This document shows, in pieces, positions 14,618 through 21,849 of a DNA stretch of 30,324 nucleotides (within the stretch, counting starts at the first letter, position 1; every line of letters begins with the position of its first letter). The stretch is from JBFWYO01 sp050186335 (GTDB taxonomy: Bacteria; Pseudomonadota; Alphaproteobacteria; Bin65). Both the position numbers and the translations under genes were made by a program. The stretch is from NCBI GenBank assembly GCA_050186335.1, contig JBFWYO010000063.1:1-30324 (forward strand), given 5' to 3'. The notes beneath the pieces were generated by a model, which did no database searches, was not told the origin of the DNA, and saw only the letters and a list, made by a program, of their open reading frames with translations.

Positions 14618-15835
14618 ATGACAAAGGGACCGCTCGACGGGCTACGCATATTCGACATGACCCGCATCCTGGCCGGGCCGACGGCGACCCAGGTACTGGG
14701 CGACCTCGGCGCGGACATTATTAAAGTTGAACGGCCGGGTACCGGCGACGATACGCGCGGCTGGGGGCCGCCGAACCTCAAGGACGCCGCCGGCAACGAC
14801 ACCGGCGAGAGCGTCTATTTCAACGCCGCCAACCGCAACAAGCGCTCGATCACGATCAATTTCGCCAGTCCGGACGGCGTCGCGCTTGCCAAGCGGCTGA
14901 TCGCGAAATGCGACGTGCTGTTCGAAAACTACAAGGTCGGCGACCTGCAGAAATACGGGCTCGGCTACGACCAGCTCAAAGCCGAGTTTCCGAGACTGAT
15001 CTACTGTTCCTTGACCGGTTTCGGGCAGACCGGCCCCTACGCGCCGCGCGCCGGCTTCGATTTGGTGGTGCAGGGCCAGGGCGGCGTGATGTCGATCACC
15101 GGCGACGCCGGCGGCCGGCCGGCCAAGGTCGGCGTCGGCATCGCCGACATCATGACCGGGATGTACTGCAACATCGCGATCCTGGCGGCGCTTCGCCACC
15201 GCGACCGGACCGGCGAAGGCCAGCACATCGATCTCGCGCTGCTCGACACCACGGTCTCGTGGCTGGTCAACGAGGGCATGAACTATTTGCACACCGGCGG
15301 CATCCCGAAAGCCATGGGCACCGCGCACGCGACCATCGTGCCGTATCAGGCGTTCCAGACTTCGGACGGGTATTTCATCCTGGCCGTCGGCAATGACGGG
15401 CAATTCAAGAAGTTCGCCGATTTCGTAGGCCACCCGGAATGGGCCGCCGACGCGCGCTTCAAGACCAACGCCGCGCGCTGCAAGCACCGCGACGAAATCG
15501 TCCCCGCGGTCGAGGCGCAGACGCGTCGCAAACCGACCGATTTCTGGCTCGACGCGCTGCCGCCGCTCGGCATCCCGTGCGGGCCGGTCAACACCATCGA
15601 TAAGGTGTTCGCCGATCCGCAGGTGCAGCATCGCGGCATGCGCATCGAAATCGAGCATCCGGCGGCCGGCACCAAGGTGCCGTATATCGGCAGCCCAATA
15701 AAAATGTCGAAGACGCCGGTCAGCTACCGCCGCGCGGCGCCGCGCATGGGCGAGCACAACGACGAGGTGCTGGCCGAATTGCTCGGCCTGTCGGCCGGCG
15801 AGATCGGGGCGTTGCGCGGCAAGGGCGCCATCTAG
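14618..15835 (+). CDS. CaiB/BaiF (class III) CoA transferase
   Basis: A 405-aa family III acyl-CoA transferase, which moves CoA between carboxylic acids through an aspartyl-anhydride intermediate. Features are GLRIFDMTRILAGPTATQVLGDLGADIIKVERP (8-40), the NRNKRSITINF motif, CSLTGFGQTGPY, FDLVVQGQGG and the catalytic Asp177 in GIADIMTGMY, equivalent to the Asp of formyl-CoA transferase. The C-terminal segment LPPLGIPCGPVNTIDKVFADPQVQHRGM is typical. The same frame is open back to 12986, but the ATG at 14618, with GAGG upstream, gives the family N-terminus. The methyltransferase-like gene begins four bases after its stop, so they form an operon. The acid used cannot be deduced. Confidence 0.95.
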   Translation: MTKGPLDGLRIFDMTRILAGPTATQVLGDLGADIIKVERPGTGDDTRGWGPPNLKDAAGNDTGESVYFNAANRNKRSITINFASPDGVALAKRLIAKCDVLFENYKVGDLQKYGLGYDQLKAEFPRLIYCSLTGFGQTGPYAPRAGFDLVVQGQGGVMSITGDAGGRPAKVGVGIADIMTGMYCNIAILAALRHRDRTGEGQHIDLALLDTTVSWLVNEGMNYLHTGGIPKAMGTAHATIVPYQAFQTSDGYFILAVGNDGQFKKFADFVGHPEWAADARFKTNAARCKHRDEIVPAVEAQTRRKPTDFWLDALPPLGIPCGPVNTIDKVFADPQVQHRGMRIEIEHPAAGTKVPYIGSPIKMSKTPVSYRRAAPRMGEHNDEVLAELLGLSAGEIGALRGKGAI

Positions 15836-15839
15836 GACG

Positions 15840-16748
15840 ATGTATGTGCCCGAACCCGGCGTCCCCGGCATCAGCCGCACGGCGCTGGTGGTCAACGCAT
15901 ATTGCGCGTTCGCGGCGCGCCACCCGGAATTGAAGCGCGCTTTCTTCGACCCGATGGCGGAAATCGTGTTCGCCCGCGCCGGGCAAGACGGCGCCGCCAT
16001 CCTCGACCGCCTGCGCAACTGGGCCGACGTGGTGAAATTCATCGCCGCGCAGCCGGGCGGCGACATCGACATCGTGGCGCGCGTGGTCTGGCGCAAGATG
16101 TGGATCGAGCGCCAGATGCGCGCGGCGTTGGATCTGGGGGCGCGCCAGGCCGTGATCCTCGGCGGCGGCTTCGATACCATCGGGCTTCGGCTGGCGAATG
16201 CGTATCCGCGCATCCCGATCTTCGAGATCGATCAGCCGAACACGCAATCGGTCAAGCGGCCGATCGTCGAAAGCGCCTTCGGCATGCCGGGCAATTTCAT
16301 GTTCGTGCCGGTCGATTTCGCGCGCGAGCAATTGCCGGAACGGCTGCTCGCCACCTCCTACGATCCGGCGGCGCGCGGCGTGTTCCTGGCCGAAGTCGTG
16401 CTCGAATACGTGCCGCCCGCCGACGTCGACAGGATATTCGCCTTCATCCGCGCGCGGAGCGACCCGAAGACGCGCCTGATCTTCACATTTTTGCCGCCGG
16501 AAGCGCTCAAAGCCGGCATGGGCGCCGCGATCAATGCGTCCGTCCGACAGGCCGACGAGCCGTTCCGCTTCACGCTCGAGCCGGCACAGCTCGACAAATT
16601 CCTCGGCGCGCGCGGTTTTCGGAAGCTGGCCGTGACCACGCTGCCGGCGATCCGCGACACCTATCGCATCGAGCACAGCCTGCCGCAGGACACGCTGCCG
16701 GCAATCGGGCCGTCGCTGTTCCGTTATGTCGTCGCCGAGACGCTCTAG
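15840..16748 (+). CDS. Leucine carboxyl methyltransferase-family (PPM1/LCMT) SAM-dependent methyltransferase
   Basis: A 302-aa class I methyltransferase of the LCMT-like family (also called TIGR00027/PPM1 in actinobacteria). The N-terminus shows SRTALVVNAYCAFAARHP and a FFDPMAE segment, as in family members that start with a substrate-cap helix. The SAM site is LGARQAVILGGGFDTIGLRL (99-118), with the acidic FEIDQP (Glu129, Asp131) at the end of the second strand and FLAEVVLEYVPPADV for the following motif. Bacterial members methylate mostly unknown small-molecule or protein carboxylates or hydroxyls. It starts four bases after the CoA transferase stop and is presumably translated from the same message, hinting at a joint small-molecule pathway. 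Confidence 0.85.
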   Translation: MYVPEPGVPGISRTALVVNAYCAFAARHPELKRAFFDPMAEIVFARAGQDGAAILDRLRNWADVVKFIAAQPGGDIDIVARVVWRKMWIERQMRAALDLGARQAVILGGGFDTIGLRLANAYPRIPIFEIDQPNTQSVKRPIVESAFGMPGNFMFVPVDFAREQLPERLLATSYDPAARGVFLAEVVLEYVPPADVDRIFAFIRARSDPKTRLIFTFLPPEALKAGMGAAINASVRQADEPFRFTLEPAQLDKFLGARGFRKLAVTTLPAIRDTYRIEHSLPQDTLPAIGPSLFRYVVAETL

Positions 16749-16829
16749 CGCGCGGAATTATTATGCGCCGCGTCCGATGCCGACCCGCGCCGAACCATGG
16801 CAAGCCAGTTCAACCGGCGAATGCCCGCG

Positions 16830-17768
16830 CTATTCCGGCTTTGCGGGTTTGCGCTTCGAGTCGGTGTCGCTGTCGCTCGATGTCGTAACGGTGCGGCCGG
16901 AGCTGCGCACGCCGACTTTGTAGACGCGAATCGGTTCGGCGATGTTCTTGACCGTCTTCGAGCCGAGATCCTCGAAGGCGAGGTCGATCAGCTTGTTCTT
17001 GACCTGATCGTAGACCGAGCCGGCGATCGCGATGCCGCCGGCCTCGGCGATCGATTCCAGGCGCGCGGCGATATTGACGCCGTCGCCCATCAGATCGTCG
17101 CCCTCGGCGATCACGTCGCCCAGATTGATGCCCATGCGGAAGATCAACGCCAAGGTCGGCGGGCGGCCGATATTGCGCCCCGGCATGGCGTTCTGGATTT
17201 CCACCGCGCAGCGCACCGCGTCGACCACGCTGGCGAACTCGACCATGATGCCGTCGCCGATCAACTTGAAAATGCGCCCGCCGTGCTCATCGACCTTGGG
17301 ATCGAACAGTTCGCGCCGGCACAGTCGCAGCGTATTCAGCGTGCCGGTTTCGTCGGCGCCCATGAGCTTGCTGTAACCCACCACGTCGGCGGCCAGGATC
17401 GCCGCAAGCTTGCGCCGGGTGACGCGCCCGTCGGCGCCGCTCGCGCGCCGTTCGCCGGCGGCCGGCGGCTGCTTTTGCAGCAGGCTGATGAGCAGGTAGG
17501 GCGTCGTTTTATACTTGCCGAACATGAGCGGGTCGTCGGCGCCCAAGGTCGCGTTCTGCACCTTGGTCCAGACCCCGTCCTTCTTGACGAAGGTGCCGTA
17601 GGTCGAACTCAAGTCGACGACGCGATAGCGCCCGTCGCCCACCACGGTGATCTCGGCGTGTGCGCGGGAAACCGAATTGTCGGGCAGGACAATGTTCGAA
17701 CTGTTGCTGCGACCGATCGTGTAAACGCTCATCCAGACGACCCCGGCACCGGCAACGCGCCGGCGCAT
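16830..17768 (-). CDS. FHA domain-class III adenylate/guanylate cyclase fusion
   Basis: A 312-aa protein joining an N-terminal FHA domain (about 15-90: YTIGRSNSSNIVLPD, VSRAHAEI, DLSSTYGTFV) to a class III nucleotidyl cyclase domain (about 120-285). FHA domains bind phosphothreonine; here the loop that normally reads N-G-T is Y-G-T (Tyr57), so binding may be altered. The cyclase has both metal aspartates, Asp128 in AADVVGYSKLM and Asp172 in KLIGDGIMVEF, and the transition-state Asn232 and Arg236 in GDGVNIAARLE, so it should be active; ATP is the likely substrate. No membrane segment is seen. The start at 17768 is preferred because GGGGAG lies just upstream; Met at 17732 is the alternative. 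It is transcribed alone from its own promoter. Confidence 0.93.
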   Translation of the reverse strand: MRRRVAGAGVVWMSVYTIGRSNSSNIVLPDNSVSRAHAEITVVGDGRYRVVDLSSTYGTFVKKDGVWTKVQNATLGADDPLMFGKYKTTPYLLISLLQKQPPAAGERRASGADGRVTRRKLAAILAADVVGYSKLMGADETGTLNTLRLCRRELFDPKVDEHGGRIFKLIGDGIMVEFASVVDAVRCAVEIQNAMPGRNIGRPPTLALIFRMGINLGDVIAEGDDLMGDGVNIAARLESIAEAGGIAIAGSVYDQVKNKLIDLAFEDLGSKTVKNIAEPIRVYKVGVRSSGRTVTTSSDSDTDSKRKPAKPE

Positions 17769-17815
17769 TGCTGCTCCCCGTTGATGCAGCGACGTAATTC
17801 CACTCGACCATATGG

Positions 17816-17844
17816 ATTCTAAGGCCGCGCACCATCAGCGTCAA
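17816..17844 (-). promoter_or_regulatory. Putative promoter of the FHA-cyclase gene
   Basis: On the minus strand TTGACG (17844-17839), a 17-bp spacer and TAGAAT (17821-17816), close to consensus, about 48 bp before the start codon. Confidence 0.5.
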
Positions 17845-17879
17845 ATCACCGCGACGTGCGCCGGCGCGCGCGTGTCGAT

Positions 17880-17909
17880 TTGACCCGGACGGCGCCGGCT
17901 CCGTATAGT
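17880..17909 (+). promoter_or_regulatory. Putative promoter of the tandem DMT genes
   Basis: TTGACC (17880-17885), an 18-bp spacer and TATAGT (17904-17909), about 70 bp ahead of the ATG at 17978. It is back to back with the cyclase promoter. Confidence 0.5.
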
Positions 17910-17977
17910 CAAGCATCGGGGTCGCGCGTCGCATACGACCGACCGGCCCGCCGCCCTTCCCGCCCCAGTACGGCTCC

Positions 17978-18901
17978 ATGAACCAACGCGCCGCATCGCC
18001 TTCGCCCTATCGGACCGGCCTCGGCGGGATCTATCTGCTGTTGATCGCGGTCATGCTGTTCGTGACCATGGACACGCTGGTCAAGTACATGGTGCAGACC
18101 TACCCGGTGACCCAGGTGGTCTGGGCGCGGTTCTTCTTCAATTTCGCGCTGCTGTTGCCGTTCTTCCTGCTGAAAGTGAACCGTAGCAAGATCAAGACGC
18201 GCAAGCCGGCGCTTCAGCTCGGCCGCTCGATCATGCTGTTCATGACGACGCTGCTGTTCTTCACCGCATTGACCAAGATGCCGCTGGCCGACGCCACGGC
18301 GGCGTTCTTCGCCTCGCCGCTGATCGTGACCATCCTGTCCGTGGTGCTGCTCGGCGAGAAAGTCGGCATCCGACGCTCGATCGGCGTCGCGGTCGGCTTC
18401 GTGGGCGTGCTGGTGATCCTGCGGCCGGGCTTCGGCGAACTGTCGTGGTTCGCGCTGCTGCCGCTGGCCGGCGCCGCGATCTACGCGTTCTACCAGATCG
18501 CGACGCGCCAGCTCAGCATCCACGACAGCGCGATGACGACGTTTTTCTACACGCCGTTGCTGGGCGCCATCGTATTCAGCATCGCCGTGCCGTTCGACTG
18601 GAAGAGCCCGGACGCGCTCGGCTGGTTCATGATGGTCGCGTGCGGCGCGCTGGGCGGCACCGGGCACTACATTCTGATCAAGGCGTTCGAACGCACCGAA
18701 GCGTCGCTGCTGGCGCAATATTACTACACCAATCTGATCTGGGCCACGCTGTCGGGCTGGCTCGTGTTCAACCAGTTGCCGGATATCTACACGATTGCCG
18801 GCGCGATCCTGGTCGTGCTCAGCGGCATCTATATTCTGCATCGCGAACGGCTGAGCTCGCGCGAACGCCTGGCCGCCGCCGCGACCATCGAGCCGATTTG
18901 A
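17978..18901 (+). CDS. DMT superfamily (EamA) permease, first of a tandem trio
   Basis: A 307-aa inner-membrane carrier with two EamA halves (about ten helices, residues 15-290). It shows WARFFFNFALLLPFF, KMPLADATAAFFASPLIVTILS, the end of half one VILRPGFGELSW and, in the second half, IKAFERTEASLLAQYYYTNLIWA. It is clearly related to, but well diverged from, the next two genes; the conserved A-x-Y-A-F-Y-Q-I-A-T-R segment after the first half is shared with both. The ATG at 17978 lacks a good ribosome binding site. The gap to the next gene is 145 bp and holds a second possible promoter. The substrate is unknown; candidates in this superfamily include amino acids, nucleosides and other metabolites. 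Confidence 0.92.
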   Translation: MNQRAASPSPYRTGLGGIYLLLIAVMLFVTMDTLVKYMVQTYPVTQVVWARFFFNFALLLPFFLLKVNRSKIKTRKPALQLGRSIMLFMTTLLFFTALTKMPLADATAAFFASPLIVTILSVVLLGEKVGIRRSIGVAVGFVGVLVILRPGFGELSWFALLPLAGAAIYAFYQIATRQLSIHDSAMTTFFYTPLLGAIVFSIAVPFDWKSPDALGWFMMVACGALGGTGHYILIKAFERTEASLLAQYYYTNLIWATLSGWLVFNQLPDIYTIAGAILVVLSGIYILHRERLSSRERLAAAATIEPI

Positions 18902-18962
18902 GCCGCACCGCATTTGTACGCCGCTGTCCGGCGCGCGCTGGCCTGCCATGCAGCACGCGGCA

Positions 18963-18992
18963 TTGTGACCGGTCCACGCGCGCCCTTAGATT
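18963..18992 (+). promoter_or_regulatory. Putative promoter of the second tandem DMT gene
   Basis: TTGTGA (18963-18968), an 18-bp spacer and TAGATT (18987-18992). The -10 block CTTAGATTG closely resembles GTTAGATTG upstream of the paralog at 913. Confidence 0.35.
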
Positions 18993-19046
18993 GCCCCGGC
19001 TTCGCGCCCACCCCGCCACGCTTCCCCGTTTTCCCCAGTACCGTTC

Positions 19047-19961
19047 ATGGCCGCCGCCCTGCATTCGCATTCCGACCGGCAAACCGGCATCCTTTTGATG
19101 ATGGCGGCGACGGTGTGTCTCGCCGTCATGGAGGCGGTCGCCAAGCACCTGACCGACACGCTGCCGTTCGCGTACATCGCCTGGGGCCGCTATCTGTTTC
19201 ACGTGGTGGCGACATTGCCGTTTTTCCTGCTGCCGCGCACATGGCCGCTGATGCGTACCAAGCGCCCGGGCCTGCATATGTTTCGCGGCGTCATGGTGTT
19301 CGTCGGCACGATGCTGTTCTTCTACGCGATCCGCACCATGCCGTTGCCGGAAGCGACCGCGCTCGTGTTCGCCACGCCGCTGTTCGTGGCGGCGATCGCG
19401 GCAATGCTGCTGAGCGAGCGACTCGGCGCGATCCACTGGGTCATCATGGGCTTCGGCTTCGCCGGCGTGGTGGTGATCATCCGGCCCGGCCCGGGCTTCA
19501 ACGACTGGGTTGCCCTGCTGCCGGTCGCCACGTCGATCTGCTACGCATTCTACCAAATCGCGACGCGCATCGCCGGCATGACCGATCATTTCATGACGGT
19601 GTTCTTCTATACCGCCATGGGCGGCTTCATCTGCTCGTCGGCAATGGTGCCGTTCTATTGGGCCGAGCCGACCTGGGGCGAATGGGGCTGGCTCGCGGTG
19701 TCCGGCACGTTTGCCTGCTTCGGACAGTATTTCCTGGTGCGCGCGTTCCACAAGGCCGAGGCGTCGATCGTGTCGCCGTTCATGTACACGCAGATCATTT
19801 GGACCACGATCCTGAGCGTGCTGATCTTCGGCGGCTTTCCGGATATTTACAGTATCGTCGGCATCCTGATGATCATCGGCAGCGGGATATTGATGTGGCA
19901 CCGCGGGCGCGGGCCGAAACCGGCGCCGGCCGCGCCGATTCGGCCGAGTTCGCATGACTAG
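19047..19961 (+). CDS. DMT superfamily (EamA) permease, second of the trio
   Basis: A 304-aa inner-membrane carrier of the EamA type, closest in this window to the permease at 913: both have the same length and share GILLM, WGR-LFH, TMPL-EAT--VFA-PLFV, VVIIRPGPGF-DW-ALLP-AT, PFYW--PTW--WGW-AVSG and RAFHKAEAS--SPFMYTQIIWT. The pair is therefore a duplication, apparently including the upstream -10 region. Ten helices are expected. The stop codon lies inside the next gene, whose ATG overlaps it by eight bases, so the two are translationally coupled. A cytoplasmic Pro/Ala tail ends the protein. Substrate unknown. Confidence 0.93.
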   Translation: MAAALHSHSDRQTGILLMMAATVCLAVMEAVAKHLTDTLPFAYIAWGRYLFHVVATLPFFLLPRTWPLMRTKRPGLHMFRGVMVFVGTMLFFYAIRTMPLPEATALVFATPLFVAAIAAMLLSERLGAIHWVIMGFGFAGVVVIIRPGPGFNDWVALLPVATSICYAFYQIATRIAGMTDHFMTVFFYTAMGGFICSSAMVPFYWAEPTWGEWGWLAVSGTFACFGQYFLVRAFHKAEASIVSPFMYTQIIWTTILSVLIFGGFPDIYSIVGILMIIGSGILMWHRGRGPKPAPAAPIRPSSHD

Positions 19962-20835
19962 CGCCGCGACTCCGCGCCCGGCGGCCAGCGGCATCGCCTT
20001 GATGCTGCTGTCGATCTTTCTGTTTGCGGCGATGGAGTCGCAGATAAAAGCCATTTCCGAAACCTATCCGGTCCTGCTCGCGCTATGGGCGCGGTTCTTC
20101 TTTCATGCCGCCACGATCGCGCCGTACTATCTGACCCGGCGCGGCAGGCCGCAGATGCGCACCAAACGGCCGGTGTGGCAGATCGTGCGCGGCCTGTGCT
20201 GGGCGACCACCACGCTGCTGTTTCTGGCCAGTCTTGCTTTCCTGCCGCTGGCCGAGACGACCGCGCTGCTCTACCTCACACCGATGATTCTGGTGGCCCT
20301 GTCGGTGCCGTTGCTGGGCGAGAAAGTCGGCTGGCGGCGGTGGGCCGGCGTCGTCGCCGGATTCATCGGCATGCTGATCATCGTGCGCCCCGGTTTCGGC
20401 GTGACCAGCTGGGCGACGCTGCTGCCGATCGGGGCCGCGTTGACCTTCGCGCTGTACCAGATCGCGACCCGTAAGGTGTCCGGCCATGACGGGCCGATGA
20501 CGACGATGTTCTATTCCGGCCTGATCGCGCTCGTCGCCTCGATCCCGCTGCTGATCATCGCCTGGCAGCCGATCGCAGTCGGCGATTGGTGGCGCTTTTT
20601 GTTCGTCGGCGTCATCGGCGCGGTCGGCCAGTTGACCATCATCGTGGCGCTGGGCCGCACCCAGGCGTCGATCCTGGCGCCGTTCACTTACACGCACATC
20701 ATCTGGGCCGCCGTGTTCGGCGTGCTGCTGTTCGACCAATGGCCGGATCATTGGACCGCCATCGGCGCCGCCGTGATCACCGCCAGCGGGCTGTATATCT
20801 GGCACCGCGAGCGGATTCACGCGCGCGGCGCGTAA
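19954..20835 (+). CDS. DMT superfamily (EamA) permease, third of the trio
   Basis: A 293-aa inner-membrane carrier of the same family. It starts eight bases before the end of the previous gene (ATGACTAG), typical of coupled translation. Family parts are LWARFFFHAATIAPYY, LPLAETTALLYLTPMILVALS, MLIIVRPGFGVTSWATLLPIGAALTFALYQIATRK, and IVALGRTQASILAPFTYTHIIWAAVFGVLLFDQWPD. It resembles the 17978 copy as much as the 19047 copy, so the three did not all arise recently. The overlap with its neighbour raises the chance that the second and third proteins work together, possibly as a hetero-pair, although EamA carriers usually act alone. Forty-four bases separate it from pyrB, which has its own promoter. 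Confidence 0.92.
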   Translation: MTSAATPRPAASGIALMLLSIFLFAAMESQIKAISETYPVLLALWARFFFHAATIAPYYLTRRGRPQMRTKRPVWQIVRGLCWATTTLLFLASLAFLPLAETTALLYLTPMILVALSVPLLGEKVGWRRWAGVVAGFIGMLIIVRPGFGVTSWATLLPIGAALTFALYQIATRKVSGHDGPMTTMFYSGLIALVASIPLLIIAWQPIAVGDWWRFLFVGVIGAVGQLTIIVALGRTQASILAPFTYTHIIWAAVFGVLLFDQWPDHWTAIGAAVITASGLYIWHRERIHARGA

Positions 20836-20841
20836 CGCGCG

Positions 20842-20870
20842 TTGCGCCCACGCGCGGCCCAAGTTATACT
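20842..20870 (+). promoter_or_regulatory. pyrB promoter, probably giving a leaderless mRNA
   Basis: TTGCGC (20842-20847), a 17-bp spacer and TATACT (20865-20870). Only nine bases separate the -10 box from the pyrB ATG (20880), and there is no ribosome binding site, so transcription should begin at or within a few bases of the start codon. Confidence 0.5.
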
Positions 20871-20879
20871 GCCGCTTTA

Positions 20880-21839
20880 ATGAATAGCAGCGCTCCCGCA
20901 CCGCGTGTGGCCTTCCGGCATCGCCATCTCTTGGGCATCGAAGGGCTATCGGCGGACGAAATCAATCTGCTGCTCGATCTGTCCGAAACCTACGTCGAGA
21001 TGAACCGCCTGCCCGAGAAAAAGGGCACGAAATTGCGCGGCCGGACGATCATCAACCTGTTCTTCGAGAACTCCACCCGCACGCTGACCTCGTTCGAGCT
21101 GGCCGGCAAGCGCCTGGGCGCCGACGTCATCAACATGGCGGTCGCAACCAGCTCGATCAAAAAGGGCGAGACGCTGCTCGATACCGCGATCACGCTGAAC
21201 GCGATGCACCCGGACGCGATGGTGGTGCGGCACCCGGACAGCGGCGCGGTGAAACTGCTGTCGGAAAAGGTCAACGGCGCGGTCATCAATGCCGGCGACG
21301 GCTCGCATGAGCATCCGACCCAGGCGCTGCTCGACGCGGTGACGATCCGTCGCCGCAAGGGCCGGCTGCAGGGCCTGCTGGTGGCGATCTGCGGCGACAT
21401 CCTGCACAGCCGCGTGGCGCGATCGAACATCTTCCTGCTGCAGACGATGGGCGCGCGCGTGCGCGTGGTCGGCCCGCCGACCCTCATGCCCGGCCAGATC
21501 GAGCGGCTCGGCGTCGAGGCGTTCCACGACATGCGCAAGGGCATCAAGGATTGCGACATCGTCATGATGCTGCGCCTGCAGACCGAGCGCATGCAGGGCA
21601 ATTACGTCCCTTCCGTGCGCGAGTATTTCCATTATTTCGGGCTCGACTACGCAAAATTGGAGTCAGCCAAGCCCGACGCCATGATCATGCACCCGGGGCC
21701 GATGAACCGCGGCGTCGAGATCGACAGCGAAGTGGCCGACGATATCGGCCGCAGCGCAATTCAAGAACAAGTCGAGATGGGCGTCGCCGTGCGCATGGCC
21801 GTGCTCGACGTGCTGACCGGCAACATGGCGAACGCGTGA
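20880..21839 (+). CDS. pyrB: Aspartate carbamoyltransferase catalytic subunit
   Basis: A 319-aa enzyme joining carbamoyl phosphate and aspartate to carbamoyl aspartate, the committed step of pyrimidine synthesis. It has FFENSTRT (61-68) for carbamoyl phosphate, the SSIKKGET loop (91-98), HPTQAL (145-150), the aspartate-binding LRLQTERM (231-238) and HPGPMNRG (271-278). No pyrI regulatory-chain gene is adjacent; instead a dihydroorotase-like gene follows ten bases after the stop, as in bacteria whose ATCase forms a dodecamer with an inactive dihydroorotase. The ATG at 20880 is chosen as the family start and for the promoter immediately upstream; the open frame further left is within the DMT gene region. 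Confidence 0.97.
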   Translation: MNSSAPAPRVAFRHRHLLGIEGLSADEINLLLDLSETYVEMNRLPEKKGTKLRGRTIINLFFENSTRTLTSFELAGKRLGADVINMAVATSSIKKGETLLDTAITLNAMHPDAMVVRHPDSGAVKLLSEKVNGAVINAGDGSHEHPTQALLDAVTIRRRKGRLQGLLVAICGDILHSRVARSNIFLLQTMGARVRVVGPPTLMPGQIERLGVEAFHDMRKGIKDCDIVMMLRLQTERMQGNYVPSVREYFHYFGLDYAKLESAKPDAMIMHPGPMNRGVEIDSEVADDIGRSAIQEQVEMGVAVRMAVLDVLTGNMANA

Positions 21840-21849
21840 GGTTTTAGCC

